DNA of 48,862 bases from Pseudomonadaceae bacterium (GCA_019747075.1 JAIERF010000229.1:1-48862); one strand, 5' to 3'; counted from the stretch's first letter, positions 33,764 through 42,705 are shown. The notes: generated from the sequence alone by a model not told the origin. Numbers and translations are program-made.

Positions 33764-34552
33764 CTAGGGTCGAGCGAGAAACGCCGTAATACTCGCCTGA
33801 TAGGCCGAAGACTCGCGCTGGCGCTCGATTTCCGCCCACAGGCGTTGCGCCTTTTCAGGCTGGGCCTGACAGAAAGCGTTGGAGAGCATCAGGTAATAGG
33901 CCTTAGCTTCGAGCGGCAACTCGGCTTTTTCGATATCCAGCGCCAACGCCGGATGGCTCTGCAAGACGAAATCGGCACGCAGGCTTTGCAGCGCAACCGC
34001 ATCGACCCGTTGTTCCTTGAGCATGCGCAGCAGGGCCAGCGGATCGCGACTGGACTCATCTACCTTAGCGCCGTGGCTGCGCAAGAAGTCGCTGATGGAA
34101 AACCCGCTCAACGAGCCAATGGCGCTCGTCAATTGGCGAAATTCCGTGCCATTCCAGCCCACCGAACTGCCACGACGCCGATACAGCGCATAGACCGAGG
34201 TATGCAAACGCTTACTCTCATCCAGGCGGCCGTCACTGTCGGTCGGGTAGCGCCCCATGCTCAGACGCTCAGCCTTGAAACTGGAGGCAAACGCGCCGTC
34301 ATAGCGCCCCCGCGCCAAACCCGCCAGGCAGCGCTTCCAGGGCGCCGCCACATAGCGAATCTGCAGCTGGCTGGCTGCAGCCACTAGGCTTAGCAACTCA
34401 AGATTTAGGCCCGTGTGATCCGTCATCACCCACGGGTAGGAGTCCTTGTCTTCATAACAAAACGTCAACATGTCTGCGGCCTGTGAAGTAAGCGGCGACA
34501 GGACCGACAACAGCAGAATGACAAGACATCGCAACGTGCTGCCCCCCGGCAT
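33764..34552 (-). CDS. periplasmic solute-binding-like protein (SBP_bac_3-like)
   Basis: 262 residues, signal peptide (about 1-27, LRCLVILLLSVLSPLTSQAA). The mature part has family-3 features: LTFCYEDKDSYPWVMTDHTGLNLELLSLVAAASQLQIRYVAAPWKRCLAGLARGRYDGAFASS. The ATG at 34552 has GAGG about 9 bases upstream; an in-frame start at 34609 would only add a non-signal extension. It is 76 bases upstream of the next solute-binding gene and likely co-transcribed with it. Cys residues (FCYED, WKRCLAG) may pair. Confidence 0.82.
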   Translation of the reverse strand: MPGGSTLRCLVILLLSVLSPLTSQAADMLTFCYEDKDSYPWVMTDHTGLNLELLSLVAAASQLQIRYVAAPWKRCLAGLARGRYDGAFASSFKAERLSMGRYPTDSDGRLDESKRLHTSVYALYRRRGSSVGWNGTEFRQLTSAIGSLSGFSISDFLRSHGAKVDESSRDPLALLRMLKEQRVDAVALQSLRADFVLQSHPALALDIEKAELPLEAKAYYLMLSNAFCQAQPEKAQRLWAEIERQRESSAYQASITAFLARP

Positions 34553-34657
34553 CAGCGCAGCCTCGCAAGATCGCGAGACCGACGGCCAGTATAGGTCAGC
34601 GGCACTCACATTGTGATCAAGCTGGCACGTCAGTACTCGGCCAGCCTAACCAAAATT

Positions 34658-35131
34658 TCAGGAAAGGCTTGCCTGAAAACCCGCCAGCCCGCGCCGCGCC
34701 TGGGCACGAATAGCATCCTGTACTGCCGGCAACCAACCCAGCAACCAGCCCTTGAGACCCAAAGCCTGGCGACTCCAGCGCCACAGGTCAAAATGATCGC
34801 GGTGCTCAATGATGCACCCGTTACCAAACACGAACTCGGCGCGGATCACATTGACCACGGTGCGTCCGGTCTGGCTGAAGGTGTAGCGCGCCACCCACTG
34901 CGCCGATCCGCGCTGATCGTCGGCCTCAACACCGTCATAGGTCAGGGAAAAATCGGCCGCCCGCGTGCACAGCATGCGCCACATGTCGCCGGCCTCACGG
35001 CCCTGCAAGCCGACAAAAACCGGGTCGCTGAAACGCACATCGGCGCTGTAGCACGCGGCCATGGCCTCGGCATCGAGACGCTGAAAAGCCTGATAGAAGG
35101 TGTGGATCAGTTCGACATTGGCGTGAGTCAT
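34658..35131 (-). CDS. NTF2-like (SnoaL-type) protein
   Basis: 157 residues of the nuclear-transport-factor-2-like fold: NVELIHTFYQAFQRLDAEAMAACYSADVRFSDPVFVGLQGREAGDMWRML, then a strand region IRAEFVFGNGCIIEHRDHFDLWRW. Such proteins include ketosteroid isomerases, polyketide cyclases and many of unknown role, so function cannot be assigned. It is divergent from the DJ-1/AraC regulator, with a perfect 16-bp palindrome between them, and is therefore a likely target of that regulator. Confidence 0.88.
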   Translation of the reverse strand: MTHANVELIHTFYQAFQRLDAEAMAACYSADVRFSDPVFVGLQGREAGDMWRMLCTRAADFSLTYDGVEADDQRGSAQWVARYTFSQTGRTVVNVIRAEFVFGNGCIIEHRDHFDLWRWSRQALGLKGWLLGWLPAVQDAIRAQARRGLAGFQASLS

Positions 35132-35188
35132 GGCGGCATTCCGATAAGGACAGGTGCTGAGTATGGTCGGCGCCGCGCCACCCCGCGA

Positions 35189-35204
35189 TTGGCATTAATG
35201 CCAA
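35189..35204. promoter_or_regulatory. 16-bp perfect palindrome between divergent genes
   Basis: TTGGCATTAATGCCAA, centred between the NTF2-like gene (start 35131, minus) and the DJ-1/AraC regulator (start 35252, plus). It is the best operator candidate for the adjacent regulator. A further partial copy (ATCGCCAA) follows about 15 bases downstream. Confidence 0.65.
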
Positions 35205-35251
35205 CTTTGTGTTGATAATCGCCAATACGCATCACTCAGGAACACGCCCCC

Positions 35252-36208
35252 ATGATTCAGGTCGCGGTATTCGTCAGCCCACTGACGGTGTGCTCCAGCC
35301 TAAGTCAGGCCTGCGACGCCTTCAGCCTCGCCAACCGCCTGGCCGGACAACGTCTGTTTACCCTGCACAGGTTCAGCGTCGACGGCCTGCCGGTGGTACT
35401 GGACTATGCGCAGATTCAGGTCGACGGCGACCTGAGTAGCGCCGAAAGCGCCGACGTGGTGTTGCTACCCGCCACCGGCAGCGACATCGACAAGCTGCTC
35501 GCCCAACACACCGTCCTACTCTCCTGGCTGGCTCACCGCCCGTCAAGCCAACAACTGGCCAGCATCTGCAGCAGCGCCTTCTTGCTGGCCGCCGCCGGCC
35601 TGCTGGATGACGGCCCAGCCACCACCCATTGGGCCCTGGCCGACAGCTTTCGCCGCCGTTTCCCCCAAGTCCGCCTGGACGAACGCGCCCTGCTCAGCCA
35701 ACAGCACAATCGCTTTTGTTCAGGCGGCGCCCAAGCCGGCCTCGACCTGTGCCTGCACCTGATTGACTGGCACGCCGGCCCTTGGCTGGCGCAACAGGTG
35801 GCCGCCGCCCTGGTGGTGGAGCGCCACCGCGGCCTGCAAAGCCGCTTTCAGCCTTTGCTCCCGGAGGCCCGCCAAAATGACGCAGGCATCAACGCCCTGC
35901 TGCTGTGGCTGCAACGTCATCATGCCCAAGCACTCGACCTCGAACAGCTGGCCGCCCGCCTGCACTGTTCAACGCGCAGCCTGCTGCGGCGTTTCAAGGC
36001 CGCCACCGGCCTAACCCCGATCGATTACCTGCAACGCTTGCGCATCAGCGCCGCGCAAAGCGCCCTGCACCAACCCCAGCGCTCAATTGAACAGGTGGCC
36101 CAAGCCGTCGGCTACCAGGACCGGGCCACCTTCGCCCGCCTGTTCAAACAGCTATGCGGCGAAACCCCAGGAGCGTTTCGCCGGCGCGTACGCGATAGCC
36201 CGCCTTAA
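35252..36208 (+). CDS. GATase1/DJ-1-like AraC-family regulator
   Basis: 318 residues. The N-terminal DJ-1/PfpI-like domain (1-185) has the nucleophile-elbow Cys106 (SICSSAFLLAAAG) and a nearby His126, so the catalytic-like Cys is kept. The C-terminal AraC double helix-turn-helix contains LDLEQLAARLHCSTRSLLRRFKAATGLTP and IEQVAQAVGYQDRATFARLFKQLCGETP. Relatives of this type (FtrA/CdhR/GbdR-like) control catabolic genes, with the N-terminal domain sensing a metabolite. The NTF2-like gene on the other side of the palindrome is the obvious candidate target. Confidence 0.92.
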   Translation: MIQVAVFVSPLTVCSSLSQACDAFSLANRLAGQRLFTLHRFSVDGLPVVLDYAQIQVDGDLSSAESADVVLLPATGSDIDKLLAQHTVLLSWLAHRPSSQQLASICSSAFLLAAAGLLDDGPATTHWALADSFRRRFPQVRLDERALLSQQHNRFCSGGAQAGLDLCLHLIDWHAGPWLAQQVAAALVVERHRGLQSRFQPLLPEARQNDAGINALLLWLQRHHAQALDLEQLAARLHCSTRSLLRRFKAATGLTPIDYLQRLRISAAQSALHQPQRSIEQVAQAVGYQDRATFARLFKQLCGETPGAFRRRVRDSPP

Positions 36209-36317
36209 AAAGCTGCCCAGGTCGTCAGAAATACTGCACAGAGCGCCGGTTTGACTTGTATTTGCGCCGTCTATTCCGGTACTTTCCGCGCCCCGTCGCA
36301 CGTCCTCAAGGAGCACC

Positions 36318-36710
36318 ATGAAACCCGCCGACCTTGTCATGCAAAGCTATGGCCGCTGCTGCGCCAGCGATGGCTTTTTCGACAGCTTTTACCAGTACTT
36401 TCTCGCCAGTTCGCCGCAGATTCGCGATCGCTTTGCCAACACCGACATGCCGGCGCAAAAACTCCTGCTGCGCCATGGCATTCTCAATCTGGTGATGTAC
36501 GCCCGCGGCATGCCGGACACCAAATTGCGCGCCCTCGGCAGCACTCATTCGCGCGAAGGCTTCAATATCCGACCGGAACTTTACGACCTCTGGCTCAACG
36601 CCCTGCTGCAGGCCATCGGTGAACACGACAAGAGCTGCGACGCGGATACCCGCCAGGCCTGGCGCGAAGTGCTGAACAAAGGCATCGACGTGATCAAGGC
36701 GCAGTACTGA
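36318..36710 (+). CDS. bacterial globin
   Basis: 130 residues, a single globin domain. The proximal His is probably His77 (LGSTHSREGFNI), the CD-corner Phe is in RDRFANTD (Phe39), and His53 (LLRHGILNLV) could be a distal ligand. It should bind haem and a diatomic gas. No reductase domain or partner is attached, so O2/NO binding, sensing or electron-transfer roles are open. AAGGAG precedes the ATG. Two cysteines (CC at 14-15) are unusual for a globin and could be redox active. Confidence 0.85.
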   Translation: MKPADLVMQSYGRCCASDGFFDSFYQYFLASSPQIRDRFANTDMPAQKLLLRHGILNLVMYARGMPDTKLRALGSTHSREGFNIRPELYDLWLNALLQAIGEHDKSCDADTRQAWREVLNKGIDVIKAQY

Positions 36711-37036
36711 GCCGGCGCCCTTACACCGTGGGCATGACCACGAAGTAACAGTCTGCAAAGCAGCTACCCATCACCACGCACTTCGCGAGCAAGACGGACA
36801 ACGCCTGGCCAGAGCGGTTGCCCGGCACTCTATGCCAACGCCGCCGGATGACGACTTGTAACCTCAGTACCCAGGCGCTGTCCGCAGCCGCCTGAAAGGC
36901 TGCACAGCAGGCCCCGCGGGGCCTGCAGAGCCATCGCCAGGCCCGACAAATCATACCTTTGGACGAGTGACGCTCCGGCGAGCACTTCATAAAGTCGCCC
37001 GCACTCACCCGCGCACGTCTGCCAAAGGTTCTGCCC
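36711..37036. other. 326-base gene-free stretch with a perfect 20-bp palindrome
   Basis: Between the globin and the next secreted protein I see no protein-like frame. It holds GCAGGCCCCGCGGGGCCTGC (36907-36926), a perfect inverted repeat able to form a GC hairpin without a T run, and then a promoter-like region before the plus-strand gene at 37037. The hairpin may be a weak terminator of the globin gene or a protein site. Confidence 0.5.
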
Positions 37037-37777
37037 ATGATTCGCACCCGCCGCCCTCTGTGGTTTATCGCCAGCGTGCTGCTGAGCATGCTCAGCGTCA
37101 GTGCCCTGGCCGCACCGGCCAGCTACGAACAAGCCCAGATCTACGCCTGCCGTGCCGCCAGCAGCTTCATGATCTATCGCGGTGAAGGCCTGCAACCCGA
37201 GCATGCACAACAAGTGCAGGCCGACCTGCAGGAACTGCAAAACGTCACCCAGCCGTTGCTGGCCCAAGGCGATGCCGCCCTCAACAGCGCCCTGAAGAGC
37301 CTGGTTGCCCAGCTGCAGGAAGGCATGCAGTACGGCCCTGAAGAAGAAGACATGCCCTGGGCTTACCCATCCAACCTGAGCAAGAACCTGCGCAGCTTCC
37401 TCAAGGCCTCAATGGACGCGGAGCAACGGCAAGGCCTGAGCAGCGGCGTATCGCCGAAGATCCAGTATCTGATGACCCAATACATTTACAGTGCCTACTT
37501 CGGCCTGTTTGAGGTCAGCCGCGAAACCCCGGACATCTACCTCGGCCAGACCGAAGTGCAGCTTATCCCGCAGATCGAAGCCGCCGTGGGCGCCGACACC
37601 GCCAGCACCGACGCGAAAACCCGTACCCGCTGGAAATTCCTCAAGACCGCCCTGGCCGACATGGACAGCAGCGTCAGCAGCAACTCCACCCGTTCCAAAC
37701 GCCCCTTTGCACCGTTGGTAGTCGACCGTCACGGTCGTTCGCTGACTGGCCTGCTGCTGCAGCAACCGGGCACCTAA
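37037..37777 (+). CDS. secreted protein, unknown function
   Basis: 246 residues. Signal peptide (about 1-25, FIASVLLSMLSVSALA followed by APASYEQAQ). The mature protein is mainly helical, with Gln/Leu-rich helices (QADLQELQNVTQPLLAQ, LNSALKSLVAQLQEGMQ) and a segment with several aromatics (LMTQYIYSAYFGLFEV). The C-terminal part is Ser-rich and basic. I recognise no family. It converges on the zapA gene; a GC-rich hairpin (37783-37802) lies between and could act as a weak terminator. Confidence 0.75.
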   Translation: MIRTRRPLWFIASVLLSMLSVSALAAPASYEQAQIYACRAASSFMIYRGEGLQPEHAQQVQADLQELQNVTQPLLAQGDAALNSALKSLVAQLQEGMQYGPEEEDMPWAYPSNLSKNLRSFLKASMDAEQRQGLSSGVSPKIQYLMTQYIYSAYFGLFEVSRETPDIYLGQTEVQLIPQIEAAVGADTASTDAKTRTRWKFLKTALADMDSSVSSNSTRSKRPFAPLVVDRHGRSLTGLLLQQPGT

Positions 37778-37782
37778 GCACC

Positions 37783-37802
37783 GGGCGGGCTCCGGCCCGC
37801 CC
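37783..37802 (+). terminator. GC hairpin, possible weak terminator
   Basis: GGGCGGGC (37783-37790) pairs perfectly with GCCCGCCC (37795-37802) around TCCG, directly after the secreted-protein stop. There is no T run, so intrinsic termination is doubtful. Confidence 0.45.
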
Positions 37803-37840
37803 TGCTCCAAACCCCGCCTACACGTCCCGCCAGCACTGCC

Positions 37841-38143
37841 TCAGCCTTGCGCCATCAGACTGGCGATATCCGTCAGACGGGCGTCCACATGGGCTTCCAG
37901 CGCCTTGATGTCCGCAGCATGCTTGCTCTGCATGGCCACCTGCTGCTGACACAATTGCAATGCCGTCAGCACCAACAAACGATCACTCGCCAATCCCCGC
38001 GCCTTAACGCTGTTCTCGGCCAGCATCTGCTTGAGCAACTGGGCCGCGGCCTGCAAAGCCGGCGCCTCGTTGACCGAGGTTTTGATGCTGTAGTCACGGC
38101 CCAGAATGGAAACAAGGCTGACCACATCCGCCGCGTCACTCAT
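37841..38143 (-). CDS. zapA: cell division protein ZapA
   Basis: 100 residues. The N-terminal ZapA domain (VSLVSILGRDYSIKTSVNEAPALQAAAQLLKQML) is followed by a long helix that forms the dimer coiled coil (SDRLLVLTALQLCQQQVAMQSKHAADIKALEAHVDARLTDIAS). It stabilises FtsZ rings at midcell. It follows the TIGR02449 gene with a 4-base overlap. In other Pseudomonas the next elements downstream are the 6S RNA gene and a 5-formyl-THF cyclo-ligase gene. Neither is present here: only about 60 bases separate the zapA stop from a convergent unrelated gene. Confidence 0.93.
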   Translation of the reverse strand: MSDAADVVSLVSILGRDYSIKTSVNEAPALQAAAQLLKQMLAENSVKARGLASDRLLVLTALQLCQQQVAMQSKHAADIKALEAHVDARLTDIASLMAQG

Positions 38144-38382
38144 GAGCTAACCGGACTCCGACTGTTTTCGCCACCGGCCAGCGCCACCAACGCCTGAATC
38201 CGCGCCAGGGTCGCGCTTTGCTTATCGTCCTGCTCCAGCGCACTGAGCTGCAGGGTTTCGTTTTCTTCCTTAAAGCTGGCCAGCTCGGTGGCCAGTTGTG
38301 CGTTGGCGCTCAACAGCACCCGATTCTCTTCCACCAGGGTTCGAACAAGCCCTTCCAGCTGACTTAGTGAATTTTCCAACAT
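38140..38382 (-). CDS. TIGR02449-family small coiled-coil protein (ZapB-like)
   Basis: 80 residues, almost entirely a heptad-patterned coiled coil: LENSLSQLEGLVRTLVEENRVLLSANAQLATELASFKEENETLQLSALEQ. The stop overlaps the zapA start (ATGA). Found next to zapA in many gamma-proteobacteria and thought to be a ZapB-like divisome partner. The 244 bases upstream (38383-38626) hold no gene and no clear hairpin. The pepP operon often found there in relatives is absent. Confidence 0.88.
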   Translation of the reverse strand: MLENSLSQLEGLVRTLVEENRVLLSANAQLATELASFKEENETLQLSALEQDDKQSATLARIQALVALAGGENSRSPVSS

Positions 38383-38626
38383 ATTGATTACTCAGGCTTT
38401 TTGGCGGTCAGCCACAATAGAGAAAAGCTTCCGCAGATGCCAGCCAAGCAGCCGGCAGGCGAACGCCACACATCTGTTAGTCAGGCAAATGCCAAGAAAA
38501 GTCCACGACGGTGACCGAAGTGCGGCAATAAAGCTGATTAGCTGACCACGACCAAGAGCCAACGGCGCGGCCGCCTGCGCCGACCGTATGATCGGCGCCT
38601 TCAGTGGTGCGGCTCGGTGATGGGCT

Positions 38627-41600
38627 TTAGCCCTCCACCAGGCTCCACTGCTTGCTTACGCGCTTGTCCGAGACCGGCAGCTTGGTGCCCAGTTGCTGGG
38701 CGAATAGCGACACGCGGTATTCCTCCAACATCCAGCGGTACAGCACCAGCTGTGGATCGCGTTTACCTTCCTGGCGGTGTTTACTCAGGCGCGCCTGGTA
38801 TTGCGCCCAGCAGGCGTTCAGCTCGCCGCTCCAGACCCGGTCTTTCTGCAGCTGACCGGCCAGTTTGTCGAAGCGCTGCTCAACGGCCTTGAGGTAGCGC
38901 GGCAGCTCCTTCAACCACTCGGCCGGGGTTTCACGCACAAAGCCCGGATAGACCAGATTGCTCAGTTGCAGCTTGATGTCGTTGAGGGCCACAGCCTGGG
39001 CCAGGTCGATTTTGCCCTTGAAGCGTTTTTGCAGGGCGTGCCAGAGCTTGAGAATCTCCAGGGTCAGCTTGGCCAGACGCTCGGCGTGCTCGGTCCAGGC
39101 GCCACGTTTCTGTTCAGCCAGGGCTGCCAGCGCCGCACCATCACGCGGCAGCGGCTCGACACCCTCGAGGATGCAGCTGTCCAGGCTGGCCAGCAGGATG
39201 TCTTCCACCAGGGCATCGACTCGACCCATGTCGCGATACAGCAGGCCCAGCTCGGTCAACCCCGGCAGCTTGCCGCGCAGGAACTTGGCGGGCTCGGCCA
39301 GTTGTTGCAGGAGCAAACGCTGCAAGGCGCGGCGGTGCTGGAAGTCCGCTTCGGCGGCGGTCGAGAAGCGCTCCTCCTTGACCACCCCGGCTTCTTCCAC
39401 CAGCGCCGGGAACACGGTCATGCTCAGGCCCGCAATCTTGTGCTGGGTGCTTGCAGCCACCTCGGCAAACGCCTTGGCCTGCACCGGTTGCTGGGCCTGT
39501 TTTTGCGGGATCGCCAAAGCGGCCTGACTGGCCTCGGCAAAGCGTGCGGTCAACTCGGCCAGATCGCGGCCTTCACCAAGGAACTTGCCCGTGGCATCCA
39601 CCACTTCCAGGTTCATCCGCAGGTGACTGTCGAGTTGTTGCGCGGCCTCAACCCAAGCCTCGTCCGGCACCCGTACGCCGGTCATGCGTTGCAGCTCACG
39701 ACCGAGAGCGGCCGGCAGCGAACCTTCGGCAAAGTTGATGCGCGCCAGGGCAGCCTTGATAAAGTCCGGCACCGGCACGAAGTTCTTGCGCAGTGCTTTG
39801 GGCAGCTCGCGCACCAGGGCGATGCACTTGGCCTCCAGCACCCCAGGCACCAGCCATTCCAGGCGCTCGGGCGGCAATTGCGGCAGCAGCGGTGCTGGCA
39901 CCCGCAGGGTCACGCCATCGCGCGGATGGTTGGGTTCGAAGTGATACGTCAGTGGCAGTTGCAGCTCGCCGAGTTGCAGTTTGTCCGGGTAATGGGCGGC
40001 GGTGACTTCGTTGGCCTCGCGGGCCAGCACGTCTTCCTCGCGCATGATCAGCAGCTGCGGGTTCTTCGCGCTTTCGATCTTGTACCAGCTGTCGAAGGTG
40101 GCGGTCTGGTGGATCTCCGCCGGGATGCGCGCATCGTAGAAGGCGAACAGAGTTTCCTCGTCGGCCAGGATGTCGCGCCGGCGCGCCTTGGCTTCCAGTT
40201 CGTCGAGCTGCTCCAGCAACTCGCTGTTGGCTTTCAGGCAGCGCGCACGGGACTGGATCTCGCCACGCACCAGGCCTTCGCGGATAAACAGCTCACGCGA
40301 CAATACCGGCTCAATCGGCCCGTAATGCACCGCGCGGCGACCGACCACGATCAAGCCGTAAAGCGTGATCTGCTCGTAAGCCACCACCTGACCGCGCTTT
40401 TTCTCCCAGTGCGGCTCGAAGTGGTTCTTCTTGATCAGGTGGCCGGCCAACGGCTCGATCCAGTCCGGCTCGATCTTCGCCACCTGGCGCGCATAGAGCT
40501 TGGTGGTTTCCACCAGTTCGGCGGTCATCAGCCATTGCGGGCGCTTCTTGCCCAGCCCAGAGGATGGGTGAATCCAGAAACGCCGCTGACGGGCGCCAAG
40601 GTAGTCGCCCTCCTCGGTCTTCTGCCCGATCTGGCTGAGCAGGCCGGAGAGAATCGCCTTGTGCAGTTTGGGAAAGTCCGCCGGCGTGGTGTTATTGCTC
40701 AGCTGCAGCTCCTTGCAGATCAGGCTGAGCTGGCGGTGGGAGTCACGCCACTCGCGCAGGCGCAGGTAATTGAGGAAGTTCTTCCGGCACCAGCTGCGCA
40801 ATGCGCTGGCACCGAGAGCCAAGCGCTGTTCCTCAAAGCCGCGCCACAGATTGACCAGTGCGGCGAAGTCGGAATCGACGTCCTTCCACTGCGCATGGGC
40901 TTGGTCGGCAGCTTGCTGGCGCTCCGGCGGGCGCTCGCGCACGTCCTGCACCGACAGCGCGCTGGCGATGATCAACACTTCCTGCAGGCTGCCCTGCTTG
41001 GCGCCTTCCAGCAGCATGCGGCCGAGGCGCGGGTCCACCGGCAGACGCGCCAGTTGACGCCCGAGCGGGGTCAGCTGGCCCTCGCGGTTGACCGCCGACA
41101 GCTCCTGCAACAGGTTGAAGCCGTCGCTGATGGCCTTGCCGTCCGGCGCCTCGATAAAGGGGAACTGCTCGATGGCGCCGAGGCGCAGATGGAGCATCTG
41201 CAAAATGACGGCGGCCAGGTTGGTGCGCAGAATTTCAGGGTCGGTAAACGCCGGCCTGCCGTTGAAATCGTCCTCGCTGTACAGGCGCACGCAGATGCCC
41301 GGCTCGACCCGCCCGCAGCGGCCTTTGCGCTGATTGGCACTGGCTTGCGAGACGGCCTCGATGGGCAAACGCTGAACCTTGGCGCGGTAGCTGTAGCGGC
41401 TGATGCGCGCGGTGCCGCTGTCGATCACGTAGCGAATACCTGGCACTGTCAGCGAGGTTTCGGCCACGTTGGTGGCCAGCACAATCTTGCGTCCGGGCCG
41501 CGATTGGAAAATCTTCTGCTGCTCGGCCGGCGACAGCCGCGCGTAAAGCGGCAGCACTTCGGCGTGCTTGAGGTTGGCCTTGCGCAGCAAGTCGGCGGCG

Positions 41601-42535
41601 TCGCGAATCTCGCGCTCGCCGGGCAGGAACACCAGCACGTCGCCGGGGCGCTTGCCTTCGCTGCGCTCGAAGGCGGCAAATTCGTCTAGGGCCCGCAGAA
41701 TGGCCTGATCGACACTGAGGTCGTCTTCCAGGGTTTCGCCGTTCTCGTCTTGCTCGCCGAGCAGCGGGCGGTACCAGGTGTCGACCGGAAAGGTACGGCC
41801 GGATACTTCGACAATCGGCGCATCGTTGAAGTGCGCGGAAAACCGCGCCAAGTCGATGGTCGCCGAGGTAATGATCAGCTTCAGATCGGGGCGGCGCACC
41901 AGCAGGGTTTTGAGAAAACCCAGGAGGAAGTCGATGTTCAGGCTGCGCTCATGAGCCTCGTCGACGATGATCGTGTCGTACTTTTCCAGATAACGGTCGT
42001 GCTGGGTTTCCGCCAGCAGGATGCCGTCGGTCATCAGTTTGATCAGGGTGGAGTCAGTGCTCTGGTCTTCGAAACGCACTTGATAGCCGACCAACTCACC
42101 AAGCGGCGTGTTCAGCTCTTCCGCCACCCGCGTGGCCACGCTGCGCGCGGCGATACGGCGCGGCTGGGTATGGCCGATAAGGCCATGCACGCCTCGACCC
42201 AGTTCCAGGCAGATCTTCGGCAGCTGAGTGGTCTTGCCCGAGCCGGTTTCACCGGCGATCACCACCACCTGATGCTTGGCGATGGCCGCCTTGATTTCGT
42301 CGCGCTTGGCGGCAATCGGCAAACTGTCGTCGTAACGGATCGCCGGAATGCTCAGCCGACGCGCCTCGACCTTGGCGCAGGACTGCTGCAACCGCTCAGC
42401 CCACTGCGCCTGCTTGACCGCATCCGGATGCTTGCGCAACTCGTGCAACTGCCGACGCAGCCTGTGCCGGTCGCCCAGCAGGGCCAGTTCGACGGATTTG
42501 TGCAGGGTATCGAAGACGGTTGTTGAATCGGTCAT
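38627..42535 (-). CDS. hrpA: ATP-dependent RNA helicase HrpA
   Basis: 1302 residues, full length for HrpA. Walker A GETGSGKTT (95-103), DEAH box VDEAHERSLN (DEAH at 192-195), SAT motif ITSATID, and the DEAH helicase C-terminal motif QRKGRCGRVEPGI, followed by the HA2, OB-fold and long HrpA-specific C-terminal regions. It unwinds or remodels RNA with ATP and is linked to mRNA processing and, in E. coli, to rescue of stalled or collided ribosomes. It stands alone on its strand; the next upstream gene on that strand is fadD1. Confidence 0.97.
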   Translation of the reverse strand: MTDSTTVFDTLHKSVELALLGDRHRLRRQLHELRKHPDAVKQAQWAERLQQSCAKVEARRLSIPAIRYDDSLPIAAKRDEIKAAIAKHQVVVIAGETGSGKTTQLPKICLELGRGVHGLIGHTQPRRIAARSVATRVAEELNTPLGELVGYQVRFEDQSTDSTLIKLMTDGILLAETQHDRYLEKYDTIIVDEAHERSLNIDFLLGFLKTLLVRRPDLKLIITSATIDLARFSAHFNDAPIVEVSGRTFPVDTWYRPLLGEQDENGETLEDDLSVDQAILRALDEFAAFERSEGKRPGDVLVFLPGEREIRDAADLLRKANLKHAEVLPLYARLSPAEQQKIFQSRPGRKIVLATNVAETSLTVPGIRYVIDSGTARISRYSYRAKVQRLPIEAVSQASANQRKGRCGRVEPGICVRLYSEDDFNGRPAFTDPEILRTNLAAVILQMLHLRLGAIEQFPFIEAPDGKAISDGFNLLQELSAVNREGQLTPLGRQLARLPVDPRLGRMLLEGAKQGSLQEVLIIASALSVQDVRERPPERQQAADQAHAQWKDVDSDFAALVNLWRGFEEQRLALGASALRSWCRKNFLNYLRLREWRDSHRQLSLICKELQLSNNTTPADFPKLHKAILSGLLSQIGQKTEEGDYLGARQRRFWIHPSSGLGKKRPQWLMTAELVETTKLYARQVAKIEPDWIEPLAGHLIKKNHFEPHWEKKRGQVVAYEQITLYGLIVVGRRAVHYGPIEPVLSRELFIREGLVRGEIQSRARCLKANSELLEQLDELEAKARRRDILADEETLFAFYDARIPAEIHQTATFDSWYKIESAKNPQLLIMREEDVLAREANEVTAAHYPDKLQLGELQLPLTYHFEPNHPRDGVTLRVPAPLLPQLPPERLEWLVPGVLEAKCIALVRELPKALRKNFVPVPDFIKAALARINFAEGSLPAALGRELQRMTGVRVPDEAWVEAAQQLDSHLRMNLEVVDATGKFLGEGRDLAELTARFAEASQAALAIPQKQAQQPVQAKAFAEVAASTQHKIAGLSMTVFPALVEEAGVVKEERFSTAAEADFQHRRALQRLLLQQLAEPAKFLRGKLPGLTELGLLYRDMGRVDALVEDILLASLDSCILEGVEPLPRDGAALAALAEQKRGAWTEHAERLAKLTLEILKLWHALQKRFKGKIDLAQAVALNDIKLQLSNLVYPGFVRETPAEWLKELPRYLKAVEQRFDKLAGQLQKDRVWSGELNACWAQYQARLSKHRQEGKRDPQLVLYRWMLEEYRVSLFAQQLGTKLPVSDKRVSKQWSLVEG

Positions 42536-42648
42536 CAGGCAATCGCGGGCAAATTGATCAGGGCGGCGATTGTCGCAGATTTAGCGGCCAGCCGGCCAAA
42601 ACCCGCACAGTGCTGCGGCATAAGCCGCCGCGGCAAAAAACCATACGC

Positions 42649-42677
42649 AAAAAAAAACGCCACCCGAAGGTGGCGTC
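42649..42677 (-). terminator. Rho-independent terminator of fadD1
   Basis: Stem ACGCCACC / GGTGGCGT (42657-42664 and 42669-42676) with loop CGAA, followed on the minus strand by a T run of nine bases. It lies about 30 bases after the fadD1 stop. Confidence 0.93.
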
Positions 42678-42705
42678 TTTTACACGCATTCAAGTCAGCT
42701 GACGC

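Noticed and set aside
36721..37089. 122-codon minus-strand frame in the globin-downstream spacer
   Set aside because: Arg/Cys/Trp-rich translation without ribosome site or motif; it also runs into the start of the real plus-strand gene.
37777..37841. 6S RNA gene downstream of zapA
   Set aside because: Only about 60 bases are available, holding a GC hairpin; 6S RNA is about 180 bases, so it cannot be here.
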